Shown: piece after piece, positions 54,310 to 64,000 of the stretch | How positions within the stretch are numbered: position 1 is the stretch's first letter | Layout of the letters: the number at the start of each line of letters is the position of its first letter | NCBI RefSeq assembly: GCF_014863405.1 | Contig: NZ_JACZZA010000014.1 | Coordinates: forward strand, 1 to 64,000 | Length of the DNA: 64,000 nt | Reading direction: 5' to 3' | Origin: Dyella acidiphila | GTDB taxonomy: Bacteria > Pseudomonadota > Gammaproteobacteria > Xanthomonadales > Rhodanobacteraceae | Program-made: the position numbers and the translations under genes | Notes under the pieces: generated by a model | What the model saw: the letters and a program-made list of their open reading frames with translations, nothing else | Told to the model about the DNA's origin: nothing | Databases searched by the model: none

Positions 54310-56508
54310 ATGCCGATGTCAAAGCGTATGACGGGAATGCTTGCGTGGTCGATCCTGGCGACGGCGTTTGCCGGAAATCTGCTCGCCGCGCAGGGCCTGC
54401 TTGCCGGCACGGTGGAACTCAGCCCATTGCCATTGGACAATTCGCGGGCCACGCCGTCGCTGGCCGTGCTGGGCTTGAGCGGCAGCGTGGCGAGCGCAGG
54501 CTTGCTTGCCTTTGAAGGTGGCTACGATCCGGCGGATTGGTCGGGTTTGTTGCAGGCGGTAAGCCTGCACAGTGATGGCTCGCGCAAGCAGGTGGTCTGG
54601 AATGCCGGTGTCATGCTTTCGGATGCGCTGGCGACACCGCCCGATCGCAGGGTGTTGCTTACCGCGCACATGGATGCAGCAGGCGCCGTCACCGGCATGG
54701 CATTCCGGCCGGCAGCCGCCTTCGACAGCGGCGAAATCAGCGGTCTTATGGCGCCGGCTGCTTCGGACGCAGCAGCGGATACGCTTGGTGCACGGGTGGA
54801 GTACTTGCGCGGAGTGCGTGCGGCCGAAGGCAAAACCATGCGCGTTCGCAGCAGCCTGCTTGGCCCGATCGTCCATGCACAGGCATTGCATGTGGCATAC
54901 CCTGCCGCTCATTATCGCGAGCGCTGGCCGAACAAGATCCACGGCATGCCCGTACGTGCGCCCGAAGCGGCACCGGGTGCCGAAACGTATGCCAGTTTCG
55001 TGGAGCGACATGCCAAGCGCACACCGGTGCTCTACGTTGCCGCCAACGACGGCATGTTGCACGCGTTCAATACGCCGTTTCCACGTTGTGGCGAAGACGG
55101 CGGCTGCCAGCTGCCATCGGATGCGGGCAGGGAATTGTGGGCCTATGTGCCGCGTGCCGCGTATGCCCATCTTGGTGCGTTCACGCGCGGCGACGAGTTC
55201 CAGTTTCATCCCACCGTGGATGCCACGCCGGTAATGCGCGACGTGTTCTTCAGCCAGCGCGGTGCCCATGAATGGCATAGCTTGCTGGTCGGCGGGCTCG
55301 GCCTTGGCGGTCGGGGTGTTTATGCGCTGGATATCACGGATCCAGGTGCGGCAAGCGAAGCCTTTCCTGCGCGCACGGTGTTGTGGGAGTTCGATGCGGA
55401 TGCTGCATCAGGCATCGCTGCATCGGGCGATGGTTACAACCCGGCGGATCTTGGCTACGTCTACGGTCAGCCGGCGATTGCCCGGCTGGGCAACGGCAGC
55501 TGGGCGGTACTGGTTGCAACGGGTTATTTTCCCGACTGCAGCCGGGCCGATGTCTTCGCCGCTTGCAACGAAGATGCGGCAGCGGCGCCTGTGCGTGAAA
55601 GCGCATTGTTCGTGCTCGATGCGCAAACCGGCGCGGTGATCCGCGAGCTGAAGACGCCTGCGGATAGTCCCGCCAGCTACGGTCTCGCCACGCCCGTACT
55701 CGGTGACTACAACGGTGACCAGATCGACGATATAGCTTTCGCTGGCGACCTTGCCGGCAATCTCTGGCGCTTCGACCTGGCATCGACCCATCCGGCCGAA
55801 TGGACCGTCAGCCTGGCGTACCGTCCAGCGACGCCGGATGCGCAGCCCATTACCGTGATGCCGCGTTTGTTTCCCGATCCGGCGCACAACCGCTACATCG
55901 TGGTATTCGGCACCGGCAAATACCTGGGCAACGGCGATAGAACGTCCGCGATTCCGCTCCAATCGGTCTATGGTATTCGTGACAGGATCGACCCTCAAGG
56001 TCATCCCATCACGGCAACGCGCAGCACGCTGCAAGCGCAACGTCTGAGCGAGGTGAGCGCCGCAGATTCAGGGGCGATGCTGCGCGACCTTACGGCCCAT
56101 CCGCTGGCGCCAGCAGCCGATGGCTGGTATTTCGACTTGACCTCGCCCGGCGAGCGGGTGGTGGCTACGCCAACCGCGCTGTTCGATAGCAACAGTGTTT
56201 TGATCAGTACCCTGATTCCCGCCAGCAAGCCAGGTGAAGCGCCACGGAGCGCCGTGCTCGCCGTGGATGCCGCCACGGGCGCTTCGGCCAACCTGTTTTC
56301 ATTCGGCAGCGCCCACCATGCCGGTGCCATGCTGGACCGCACCTCTGGCAGCGGCACGCTGCCGATAGCGACCAAGATCGGCGGCGGCAAGCTGATTTTG
56401 CCGGGCAGCAAGCTGATGTCCGCGCATGGTGCCTTGGCAGCGCCACTGACTTTCGACAGCGTCTTATGGCGCCGACGCTCCTGGTTTGCGGTGATGCCCG
56501 TCGAATAA
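54310..56508 (+). CDS. pilY1: Short PilY1-type pilus tip adhesin
   Basis: A 732-residue exported protein. The C-terminal Neisseria PilC beta-propeller domain is clear: VLYVAANDGMLHAFNTPF, HEWHSLLVGGLGLGGRGVYA, then a calcium-loop-like DYNGDQIDDIAFAGDLAGNL and YIVVFGTGKYLG. Typical PilY1 proteins exceed 1,000 residues and carry an N-terminal von Willebrand A region; here about 190 residues without a MIDAS motif take its place. It should sit at the pilus tip on the minor pilins. A signal-like segment lies at residues 8-27. Confidence 0.88.
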   Translation: MPMSKRMTGMLAWSILATAFAGNLLAAQGLLAGTVELSPLPLDNSRATPSLAVLGLSGSVASAGLLAFEGGYDPADWSGLLQAVSLHSDGSRKQVVWNAGVMLSDALATPPDRRVLLTAHMDAAGAVTGMAFRPAAAFDSGEISGLMAPAASDAAADTLGARVEYLRGVRAAEGKTMRVRSSLLGPIVHAQALHVAYPAAHYRERWPNKIHGMPVRAPEAAPGAETYASFVERHAKRTPVLYVAANDGMLHAFNTPFPRCGEDGGCQLPSDAGRELWAYVPRAAYAHLGAFTRGDEFQFHPTVDATPVMRDVFFSQRGAHEWHSLLVGGLGLGGRGVYALDITDPGAASEAFPARTVLWEFDADAASGIAASGDGYNPADLGYVYGQPAIARLGNGSWAVLVATGYFPDCSRADVFAACNEDAAAAPVRESALFVLDAQTGAVIRELKTPADSPASYGLATPVLGDYNGDQIDDIAFAGDLAGNLWRFDLASTHPAEWTVSLAYRPATPDAQPITVMPRLFPDPAHNRYIVVFGTGKYLGNGDRTSAIPLQSVYGIRDRIDPQGHPITATRSTLQAQRLSEVSAADSGAMLRDLTAHPLAPAADGWYFDLTSPGERVVATPTALFDSNSVLISTLIPASKPGEAPRSAVLAVDAATGASANLFSFGSAHHAGAMLDRTSGSGTLPIATKIGGGKLILPGSKLMSAHGALAAPLTFDSVLWRRRSWFAVMPVE

Positions 56509-56525
56509 ACGCACGGGAGAAATGC

Positions 56526-56945
56526 ATGCATCGCGCACGCGGTTTCAGCTTGCTGGAGGTGATCGTGGTGGTCGCCATCGTGGCGATACTTTCCGCCATG
56601 GCCGTATCCGCCTACGGCCGCTATGCACGGCGTGCACGCCGCGCGGATGCGCAACAGGCCTTGCTAGCCATCGCCAACAGCCAGGAGCGCTGGTATGCCA
56701 CGCATCAGCGCTATGCGGACGAGCTGGCCCAGCTCGGCTACAGCAAGGCAGCCACAACACCGAACGGCTACTACGAACTGACGCTACACGTCGATGGCGA
56801 CCAGGCACAGTCATTTGTTGCCACCGCCCACCCGCTCCTTGCACAGGCCGCCGATGAGTGCGGCAGCCTGTCGATCGACAATCGCGGCAACACCCTTCCG
56901 GCGCGAGATAGCTCCGCCGAACCTGCCAACGGCCGCTGCTGGTAG
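56526..56945 (+). CDS. pilE: Type IV pilin-like protein PilE
   Basis: A 139-residue minor pilin. The prepilin site RG/FSLLEVIVVVAIVAILSAM has Glu at +5. DAQQALLAIANSQERWYATH is the PilE/ComP-like helix-loop. A Cys pair (DECGSLSIDN, GRCW) forms the C-terminal loop. GGGAGA precedes the ATG at 56526, 17 bp after the pilY1 stop. It is last in the pilus operon and convergent with recD. Confidence 0.9.
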   Translation: MHRARGFSLLEVIVVVAIVAILSAMAVSAYGRYARRARRADAQQALLAIANSQERWYATHQRYADELAQLGYSKAATTPNGYYELTLHVDGDQAQSFVATAHPLLAQAADECGSLSIDNRGNTLPARDSSAEPANGRCW

Positions 56946-56949
56946 TGCG

Positions 56950-58911
56950 CTAGCTCGACAAGCGCTCAGCCAGCCCCGAATAGCGCCGCGTGCGCTGCGA
57001 CAAGGCCTGCTCGATGCTGGCGGCAGTGCCGACCAGGCTGAGCCAGCGGCGTGCGCGGGTAATGCCGGTGTAGAGCAGTTCGCGGGTGAGAATCGGCGAA
57101 TCCTCATCCGGCAGCACCAGCATGGTGTGCTCGAATTCGGAACCTTGCGACTTGTGCACCGTCATCGCGTATACCGTTTCCACGTCGCCGAGGCGGGAGG
57201 GCAGCACAAAGCGCACCTGCGCGCCGTTTTGCTCCTGCGCGTCGCGCGTGGCGGGGAAGGCGACATACAAGCGCACCACACCATCCGAACCCGGCATGCG
57301 CAGGGCAATGCCTACATCGCCGTTCATCAGGCCCAGGCTGTAGTCGTTGCGCGTCATCATCACCGGCCGGCCTTCATACCAGCCGCGGTCGGCTTCGATC
57401 CAGCCGGTGGCGTGCAGTCTGGCAGCGATCTCGCGGTTCAGGCGCTCGGTGCCGGCCGGCCCCTGGCGCACTGCGCAAAGCAGCTGGAAGTGATTGAACG
57501 CTTCCAGCACGGCGTGCGCCCACTGCTGATAGGCCGCGATGTCCGCGCTGTTGGCGGGGCGCTGGTTTTGCAGGCATTGCAGGTAGAAGCGCAGGCCTTG
57601 CGGCGCGTCGTCCGATGCATGGCCGGATGCAAAGCGGTCGGCGTCGCCGTCCAGGGCCATCGCCGCCAGCGGCGTATCCGCCGCGGCACTGGCCAGCCAC
57701 GCCATGTCGCTGCAAGGGGCGGCAAGCAGGGCATGCGCTTGCGGTGCATCGCCCGCATTGACGGCGGCCGCCAACTGCCCGATGCCACTATCGGCGGCGA
57801 AACGATGGCTATGGCGCAGCATCGCGATGTGTTGATCCAATGCCTGGGCGTCCTCGCGCACATAGGCACTGACATCGTCGCTACTGATTTCGCGCAGCCA
57901 TGTCGCGATGTCAGCGCGGTAATGGCCTTGCTCGGCACGCCGGCACAAGTCGCCTAGCACCGAGCCCGCTTCCACCGAGGAGAGCTGGTCCTTGTCGCCC
58001 AGCAGGATCAACCGGGCATGCGGTGGCAGCGCATCCAGCGCCGCGGCCATCATTTCCAGGTCGATCATCGAGGCTTCGTCGATCACCAGCACATCCAGGT
58101 GCAGGGGATGGCGGCGGTCATGCGCGTAGCGGCGGCTGTCCGCTCGCGCACCGAGCAAGCGGTGCAGTGTTTCCACCTGCATGGGAATGGCTGCGCGTAC
58201 GGTGTCGGGTACTTCCAGCTGGGCAATCTGTCGCGCGATGGAGGTGTTCAGGCGCGCGGCCGCCTTGCCGGTCGGTGCGGCCAGCCGGATCCGCAGGGGT
58301 GCCGCCGCACGTTGCAACTGCAAGGTCTGCAGCAGGCCGAGCAGGCGCACCACGGTGGTGGTCTTGCCAGTGCCGGGGCCACCGGTGATCACACTGAATG
58401 CGGCACGCGCGGCGAGCGCGCAGGCCACGCGTGGCCAGTCGACATGCGCGTGGTCGGTCGGCGGAAACAGTTGCCGCAGTTCTGCGCGCAGGCGGTGATC
58501 ATCAATATCCACCGCGCCAAGCCGGGCCAGCATCTGTTGCGCTACGCCGCATTCGTAGCGCCAGTAACGGCGCAGATAGAGCCGATGACGGTCCAGCACC
58601 AGCGGCGCGTTGGCCGGCAGCCCATCGGCACTCGCCAACAGCGGCGATACCGGCAGCGCTGTGGTGGCGAGCAGATCGAGCCACTCGCGCGGCCAGGCGT
58701 GTTCGGCGGCCAGCGCTTCCAAGGCTTGCAGATCCAGGCAGGGATGGCCTTCGCCGAGCAACTGGCTGGTCAGTGCGGCCAGCAGCAACAGGCGTGGATC
58801 GGCCTGCGGATCGCGTTCGCCGATAAAGCGCGCGAAGGCCAGATCCAATGGCCGCAGCAGATGGTGCGTGACCGCATCGTCCAGCATGGCGAGCATGGCC
58901 TTATGCGACAT
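56950..58911 (-). CDS. recD: Exodeoxyribonuclease V alpha subunit RecD
   Basis: A 653-residue SF1B helicase, the fast 5'-3' motor of RecBCD. It shows the Walker A motif ITGGPGTGKTTTVVRLLGLL, motif II VLVIDEASMIDLEMMAAALD, LILLGDKDQLSSVEAGSVLG, and the C-terminal AMTVHKSQGSEFEHTMLVLP with ITRARRWLSLVG. The start at 58911 overlaps the recB stop by 11 bp; a longer in-frame ATG is possible but less likely. It is last in the recC-recB-recD operon. Confidence 0.94.
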   Translation of the reverse strand: MSHKAMLAMLDDAVTHHLLRPLDLAFARFIGERDPQADPRLLLLAALTSQLLGEGHPCLDLQALEALAAEHAWPREWLDLLATTALPVSPLLASADGLPANAPLVLDRHRLYLRRYWRYECGVAQQMLARLGAVDIDDHRLRAELRQLFPPTDHAHVDWPRVACALAARAAFSVITGGPGTGKTTTVVRLLGLLQTLQLQRAAAPLRIRLAAPTGKAAARLNTSIARQIAQLEVPDTVRAAIPMQVETLHRLLGARADSRRYAHDRRHPLHLDVLVIDEASMIDLEMMAAALDALPPHARLILLGDKDQLSSVEAGSVLGDLCRRAEQGHYRADIATWLREISSDDVSAYVREDAQALDQHIAMLRHSHRFAADSGIGQLAAAVNAGDAPQAHALLAAPCSDMAWLASAAADTPLAAMALDGDADRFASGHASDDAPQGLRFYLQCLQNQRPANSADIAAYQQWAHAVLEAFNHFQLLCAVRQGPAGTERLNREIAARLHATGWIEADRGWYEGRPVMMTRNDYSLGLMNGDVGIALRMPGSDGVVRLYVAFPATRDAQEQNGAQVRFVLPSRLGDVETVYAMTVHKSQGSEFEHTMLVLPDEDSPILTRELLYTGITRARRWLSLVGTAASIEQALSQRTRRYSGLAERLSS

Positions 58912-61900
58912 GGACGCGCGCTCCTTCGGCGAACAGGCGGTCCATCGCATCGATCAGCGCAAATGGCAGGCGTTCGGCATGCACGCCGTGGCCGGCCTGG
59001 TCCACGCCGCGCAGATACAGGTAAAGCACGCCGCCGATATCGCGCTCGTAATCGTAATCGGCCACCCGCGCGCGCAGCTGGCGATGCAGGGCCAGCGTAT
59101 AGATCGCGTACTGCAGGTCATAGCGCGATTGCAGGGTTGCCTCGCGCATCGCCTCCGGCGTATACGCCGCTGCGTTGTCGCCCAGCCAGTTCGATTTGTA
59201 GTCGATCACGTAATAGCGCCCGGCGTGCTCGACGATCAGGTCAATAAAGCCTTTCAGCATGCCGTTGATGCGTGTGGGCGGCAGCGCCGGGCGTGGCGCC
59301 GCCTGCAAGGTGTAGCGGCAAACCAGCTGATCCAGTTGCTGGGTATCGACGTGATTGGCCTCGAACCAGAATTCCAGCTCTGCTTGATAGCGGCGGCGAT
59401 CGTCGAGATCGGCCAGCGCCATGCTGCCGCCATCCGGCAGCGCCAGCGGCGTCTTGAGAAAGGCCGGCAGCCATTGCAGCAAGGGCGCGACCCACATCGG
59501 CCAGCCGCGGCGCTGGCAGCGGCGGGTGAGCTGTTGTTCCAGTGCCGGCAGATCGTCGGCGGCCTGCGCGAAGCCTATTTCGGCCGCCCATTCGAACAGA
59601 TCGTGCAGAAAGGTGCCGGGTTCGGCGCCGCGCGGAAAGGCGTGAATGCCTTGCTCCAGCTCGGTGGCGATGCGGTCGGTCGGCTCGCGTGCGGCTTCGG
59701 CAAGCACGTCCTGCGTGGCGGTTTCCGGCGCTGCGGGGCGCAGGGTTTCGCCAGGGGCGTGCGCGAGCGAACTGTAGCTGGCGATCCACCAGGGTTCCGG
59801 CAACGGCAACCGGTAGCTGCGTGCGGCGCGCGGTACGGGCGTGCTTTCGCGTGCATGGTAATGACGCGCGCTGGCCGGTTCGGTAGCGATGCGGATATCG
59901 ATGTCCGGCACGTCGCCGCGCAAGGCCTGCAATCGTTCCAGCAAGATCTCGGGCGTGATCGCTGCGCCGCCGGAGAGCACGTAGCCAAAGGCCGAGCGCG
60001 GCAGCATCGGTGCCTTGCTGCGCCCGTCCACGGTGCTGGCCACGCCGAGCCAGCAAACCTGTTCGGCGCGGGTCAGCGCCACGTACAGCAACCGCAGATC
60101 TTCCTGCAGGCGCTCGCGTTCGATGCGCGCCCTGGCGTCATCGTCAGGCTCCAGGTCGATCCAGGTCTGGCCCAGATCGTCGTGCCAGGCTTGCAGGCTG
60201 TTTCTGGGCGCATCCTGCACACGGCAGACAAACGGCAGCAGCACCACCGGATACTGCAGGCCCTTCGATTTGTGGATGGTAACGAGCTTGACCAGATCGG
60301 CCTCGCTTTCCAGCCGCACCACTTGTTCCTCGGCGGTTTCCGCATCGCGTTCGGCGGCGCGTGCAAGCTGCGTGGCCAGATAACGGATCAGCGCATGCTC
60401 GCCATCCAGCGTCGTGGCGGCGTGCTGCAACAGCTCGGCCAGATGCTGCAGATTGGTCAGCGCGCGCTCGCCATACGGCTTGGCCAGCAGGCGCGCCGGC
60501 AGGTCGAAGGCATGCAGCAGGTTGTGCAGCATCGCCAGCACGCCATGGCGCTGCCAGGTGGCCTGCAACAGGCGGAACTGTTCGCCGCAATGTTCCCAAT
60601 ACGCTTCGTCGTGTTGCAGCCGGTCCAGTTCGGCCAGATTGCGATCCATGCTGACGCTGGCCAGGGCCGTGCGCAACGCGCGGTCGTAGCCGGGGGCGGC
60701 GCAGGCTTGCAGCCATAGCAATACGTCGGCCGCTTCGGCCGAGGCATATACCGAATCGCGTTCGGACAGATACACGCTGGTCACGCCGCGCCGGCGCAGT
60801 TCGGCGCGAACCGCAGCCGCTTCGCGTCCGCTGCGCACCAGCACCGCGATATCGCGCGGGCGCAATGGCGTGCGCGTGCCTTTTGGCGCGGCAAAAGCGC
60901 AGCGTCCGGCTTGGGCGGCGTCGAGCAGGTCCACGATATGTGCGGCAGCATGCGCCGCCGCGGCTTCGATATAGGCGCGGCCGCTGAGGCTGCTGTCGGT
61001 GGCCAGTACCTGCAGCTGCATCGCCGGCAATGCCTGCTCGCCATCGTGCAGCACCGCTTTGTCGCCGCTGTCGTGTACGGGCGCAAACGACAGATCGCGT
61101 GCACCGCTGCCGAACGCAAACGCGCCCAGCGGCTGGCTCTGCGCATGTTCGAACACGCGGTTTACCGCCTTCACCAGTGCGGGGGTGGAGCGGTAATTGG
61201 TGGTCAGCGTCCAGGTGGGCGGCTGTGCTTCGTCGCGGGCGGCCAGATAGGTGTGGATATCCGCACCGCGGAATGCATAGATCGCCTGTTTGGGATCGCC
61301 GATCAGCAACAGCCCGGTCTGCGCGCGCGCTGCATAGATGCGCTGGAAGATGCGCCACTGCAGCGGATCGGTATCCTGGAATTCATCGATCATGGCGATC
61401 GGGTATTGCGCGGCGATGGTGGCGGCCAGTTGCTCGCCATGCGGCCCGGCCAGCGCCTGTTCCAGCTGGCGCAGCATATCGTCGAAGCCCGGCGTGGCCT
61501 GGCGTTCGCGAATCTGCTCGACGCGTGCATTGATCCACGGCACGGCGTGCGCAAGCAGCAGCGGTTCGAGTGGCGTGGCCGTGGCCAGATTGTCGCTCAG
61601 CGCCTGCATGGCGGTGAATGCCGCATGCTGTGGCGCGAGCGCATTTTTGCTTGCGGCGCTATTCAGCTTGGCCTGTGTGTAGCGCGCGAACAGGGCAGGG
61701 TCGGTGTCGGCACCCTCCAGCCATGCGCGCAGCGCGACCAGCTCACGCTCCAGGCTGTCGGGGCGGAAAATGGAATTCTTCAGCGCCTTGCTCAGCACCG
61801 CCTCGCGCAGCATTTGCTCGATGGCGTCAATATCGGTCGACCAAGCCTGGTGCGCGGCAGCTTCCGCAGCGCGGCGCGGTGCTTCGCAACGCTGCAGCGC

Positions 61901-62557
61901 CTGTACCAGATCGTCCACCACCGGCAGCGGCCGGGTCTGCACGCGCAGATGATTGGCCGGCAGGCGCAGCAGCGACTTTACCGCACGCTGCAGGCCAGCC
62001 GGATCGTGCCAATGCCGGGCGACGCAGGCGGCATCGGCCTGCTCCAGCGTGGCGTAGAAACGGCGCCAGTAATCACGCACGGCTTCGCCGATGCGCGCGT
62101 TGTCGTCGGCCACTTCATCGCTGGCTTCACTGCCCTGGAAAGCATGCTGCGCCAGCATGCGCTGGCACCAGCCATGGATGGTGTGCACGGCCGCTTCATC
62201 CATCCATTGCGCGGCCAAGTCGAGCTGGCGCGCGGCGGCGGCGCGCGCATCGTTGGAAGGGTAGTCGGCCATCAGCTGCTGCAGGAACGCATCGGCCGGT
62301 TGCTGGCCGCGGAATACCGCCGCGGCGGTTGCCAGGCGTTCGCGAATGCGCTCGCGCAATTCGGCGGTGGCGGCGCGGGTAAAGGTCACCACCAGAATCT
62401 GTGCGGGCAGCTGCGGTGTCTGGCCACCGTGTCCCAACACCAGGCGCAGATACAGCGCCGCCAGTGTCCAGGTCTTGCCAGTGCCGGCGCTGGCCTCGAT
62501 CAGGCGGATGCCCTGCAGCGGCAGGCGCAGCGGATCGAGCGGCTGCATCGTGCTCAT
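58901..62557 (-). CDS. recB: Exodeoxyribonuclease V beta subunit RecB
   Basis: A 1,218-residue helicase-nuclease, close to the E. coli size. The N-terminal SF1A helicase has LIEASAGTGKTWTLAALYLR (Walker A), IAMIDEFQDTDPLQWRIFQR (motif II) and LVTIHKSKGLQYPVVLLPFV (motif V). The C-terminal RecB nuclease domain has YYVIDYKSNWLG with the metal-binding Asp and Lys. ATG at 62557 overlaps the recC stop as ATGA. With RecC and RecD it processes double-strand breaks and loads RecA at Chi-like sites. Confidence 0.96.
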   Translation of the reverse strand: MSTMQPLDPLRLPLQGIRLIEASAGTGKTWTLAALYLRLVLGHGGQTPQLPAQILVVTFTRAATAELRERIRERLATAAAVFRGQQPADAFLQQLMADYPSNDARAAAARQLDLAAQWMDEAAVHTIHGWCQRMLAQHAFQGSEASDEVADDNARIGEAVRDYWRRFYATLEQADAACVARHWHDPAGLQRAVKSLLRLPANHLRVQTRPLPVVDDLVQALQRCEAPRRAAEAAAHQAWSTDIDAIEQMLREAVLSKALKNSIFRPDSLERELVALRAWLEGADTDPALFARYTQAKLNSAASKNALAPQHAAFTAMQALSDNLATATPLEPLLLAHAVPWINARVEQIRERQATPGFDDMLRQLEQALAGPHGEQLAATIAAQYPIAMIDEFQDTDPLQWRIFQRIYAARAQTGLLLIGDPKQAIYAFRGADIHTYLAARDEAQPPTWTLTTNYRSTPALVKAVNRVFEHAQSQPLGAFAFGSGARDLSFAPVHDSGDKAVLHDGEQALPAMQLQVLATDSSLSGRAYIEAAAAHAAAHIVDLLDAAQAGRCAFAAPKGTRTPLRPRDIAVLVRSGREAAAVRAELRRRGVTSVYLSERDSVYASAEAADVLLWLQACAAPGYDRALRTALASVSMDRNLAELDRLQHDEAYWEHCGEQFRLLQATWQRHGVLAMLHNLLHAFDLPARLLAKPYGERALTNLQHLAELLQHAATTLDGEHALIRYLATQLARAAERDAETAEEQVVRLESEADLVKLVTIHKSKGLQYPVVLLPFVCRVQDAPRNSLQAWHDDLGQTWIDLEPDDDARARIERERLQEDLRLLYVALTRAEQVCWLGVASTVDGRSKAPMLPRSAFGYVLSGGAAITPEILLERLQALRGDVPDIDIRIATEPASARHYHARESTPVPRAARSYRLPLPEPWWIASYSSLAHAPGETLRPAAPETATQDVLAEAAREPTDRIATELEQGIHAFPRGAEPGTFLHDLFEWAAEIGFAQAADDLPALEQQLTRRCQRRGWPMWVAPLLQWLPAFLKTPLALPDGGSMALADLDDRRRYQAELEFWFEANHVDTQQLDQLVCRYTLQAAPRPALPPTRINGMLKGFIDLIVEHAGRYYVIDYKSNWLGDNAAAYTPEAMREATLQSRYDLQYAIYTLALHRQLRARVADYDYERDIGGVLYLYLRGVDQAGHGVHAERLPFALIDAMDRLFAEGARVHVA

Positions 62558-64000
62558 GCCTCAGCCTCCATGCGGGCGTGCTCCAGCAGACCGCGATAAG
62601 GCGCCAGCCAGTGTTCGAAGCCGGCGGCGTAGAGCGCTGAAAAACTCGGCCACATACGCGCCAGGCAGGGTTCGTAATGCACTTCGCCAGCGGGCGCCCC
62701 CGGCACATCGATGCCTTCGTAGCTGGCTTGCGCGGCATCGTGCGGATCTCTGCCGGCGGCCTGCGCCAGCAGCCATGCATAGGCGCTGCGGCGGCCGATC
62801 GGCAACGGCGCCTGCATGCCTTGCTGCCAGGTATCCAGCAGCTGATCGAGCAGCGCGGCCGCTTCGGTATCCGTGCAGGCTTCGAGCACCACGGTGGCAT
62901 CGGCTGCCAGCATGTGGGTGGACATGGCGATGCCGCACGCATTGGCCAATAGCTGCAGCACCCAGGCGCCAAGCAGGCGGTCGTAGCGAATGTGCTTGCC
63001 TTGGCGCAGCCGACCGGCGATCGGCAACAGCCGCGCAAGACTGCCGTCGCCAGCCGCACGCATATCGTCCAGCCAGCCTTCTACGCGGAATGTATCGATG
63101 GCCCCGGCGCGGTACACATAATCCAGTTCCTGCACATCCAGCCGCTGCGTCCAGCGGGCGACCGCGCCATGCCAGCGCTTGAGAATCTGCCGCACGTCGT
63201 GGCCGATATCGTCCATCGCCAGTGCGCCGAAACCGCCGGCAGGCAGCACGCCTTGCTGGCGCAATTGCCGGGTGGCGTCGGTCAGCGTGGCCGCTGCGTG
63301 GTCTTCGCCGGCGGCGAGCGCCCCCTGTAGCAAGGCATCCTTGGCCGCGTAGTTTTCCAGTGCATCGAGCGCGAACGGCTCGTCATCCGCCAGGCCGGTA
63401 TCGGTTTCGTCGAAGCGAACTTTCAAGCGCTCGGCATAGAAGCTCGCGGCGGGGCTGGCAAGAAAGCGCTGCAGCTTGGCCACGGCCAGCACCGGCTCGG
63501 CTTGCCATGGCGCCAGTGGAGCATCCTCCGCAGGGGCGATGCCGCGGCGTGCATGGGCCCATTCCCATGCATACGTAAACAGGTTCGATGCCGCATCGGC
63601 GGAAAAATAGCGCGGGCTGAAAGCCTGCAGCGGATGCGTGGTGGTGATGGCCGCCAACAGCCTGCTGTCCATGTCGCCGGCGCCGCGTTCATCGCCGGGC
63701 AGCCGCCAGCCGGCGGCAAGATAGTCGCGCAGCTGGCCCACCAGCACCGAGGGCGGCAGCTCGCTGTTGTCACGCACGCTATGCCCGATCCAGCTGATGT
63801 GCAGCACATCGCGCGCCGACAGCAGCGCTTCCAGAAACATGTAGCGATCGTCTTCGCGCCGCGAGCGGTCGCCGGGGCGATGCTGGCCGGCGCGCGCCAT
63901 CAAATCGAAGTCGGGCGGCGAAAGGCGGCGCGGATAATCGCCATCGTTCATGCCCAGCAGGCACACCACGCGGAACGGAATCGCGCGCATCGGCAGCAAG
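62554..64000 (-). CDS. recC: Exodeoxyribonuclease V gamma subunit RecC (5' end outside window)
   Basis: The last 482 codons of recC; the gene runs off the right end. The visible part begins LLPMRAIPFRVVCLLGMNDG, which matches the conserved start of the RecC C-terminal nuclease-like domain, and continues DYPRRLSPPDFDLMARAGQH and RSRREDDRYMFLEALLSARD. RecC recognises Chi and holds RecB and RecD. The stop overlaps the recB start by 4 bp. Confidence 0.94.
   Translation of the reverse strand, partial: LLPMRAIPFRVVCLLGMNDGDYPRRLSPPDFDLMARAGQHRPGDRSRREDDRYMFLEALLSARDVLHISWIGHSVRDNSELPPSVLVGQLRDYLAAGWRLPGDERGAGDMDSRLLAAITTTHPLQAFSPRYFSADAASNLFTYAWEWAHARRGIAPAEDAPLAPWQAEPVLAVAKLQRFLASPAASFYAERLKVRFDETDTGLADDEPFALDALENYAAKDALLQGALAAGEDHAAATLTDATRQLRQQGVLPAGGFGALAMDDIGHDVRQILKRWHGAVARWTQRLDVQELDYVYRAGAIDTFRVEGWLDDMRAAGDGSLARLLPIAGRLRQGKHIRYDRLLGAWVLQLLANACGIAMSTHMLAADATVVLEACTDTEAAALLDQLLDTWQQGMQAPLPIGRRSAYAWLLAQAAGRDPHDAAQASYEGIDVPGAPAGEVHYEPCLARMWPSFSALYAAGFEHWLAPYRGLLEHARMEAEA

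Overview
The window is high-GC gammaproteobacterial DNA. Gene content suggests the Xanthomonadales/Lysobacterales, most plausibly a Rhodanobacteraceae member such as Dyella, Rhodanobacter or Luteibacter. The clues are an XAC0095-like small protein, an Fsr-type exporter with a NimR-like regulator, a recC-recB-recD operon, a compact pilV-W-X-Y1-E cluster and many REP-like palindromes. The genus is inferred from gene families remembered, not from a search.

Layout. Bases 1-790 are a tandem array of about 181-bp composite REP units, and an XAC0095-like gene runs into its edge. Bases 1.6-22.8 kb are mostly ordinary chromosome: a membrane diguanylate cyclase, an FMN reductase, polyphosphate kinase, a divergent AraC-regulator/Fsr-exporter pair, an M16 protease, YbjQ and Bax-inhibitor-like proteins, a MurJ-family flippase, PoxB, an SDR-methyltransferase-pyrD-murB operon and an AmaB-like aldehyde dehydrogenase. 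Between the flippase and poxB lies a disrupted glycine-zipper (bacteriocin-like) locus followed by a small two-helix membrane protein. A tRNA-Arg(CCT) sits at 22,990.

Bases 23-36 kb mix small secreted proteins, a TMEM175-like channel, a succinate-semialdehyde-dehydrogenase-like gene with a divergent LysR regulator, a GlsB/YeaQ protein beside a probable structured small RNA, a second diguanylate cyclase, an aldo/keto reductase, an orphan protein with a DNRPEAxxQ-type N-terminus like that of contractile-injection or DUF4157-associated proteins, and a MASE1 protein whose kinase half looks degenerate.

Bases 36-51.5 kb look like accessory DNA with traces of rearrangement. They hold an orphan, extended RebB-family (R-body) protein, many small secreted or membrane proteins, a gene interrupted by an in-frame amber codon, two convergent genes both truncated at one breakpoint, a four-copy palindromic repeat family, a RepB/ParB-like C-terminal remnant, and a P4-type integrase next to tRNA-Thr(CGT). 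Two 18-bp palindromes of the form TRTAGGCGRATTCCTACA sit upstream of two separate small secreted-protein genes.

Bases 51.7-57 kb encode minor type IV pilins and a short PilY1. Bases 57-64 kb hold the recC-recB-recD helicase-nuclease operon, read right to left, with recC cut by the window end.

The best candidates for something undescribed are the orphan RebB-like protein, the DNRPEA-type orphan protein, the broken glycine-zipper locus with its putative immunity partner, and the structured RNA at 28.2-28.4 kb.
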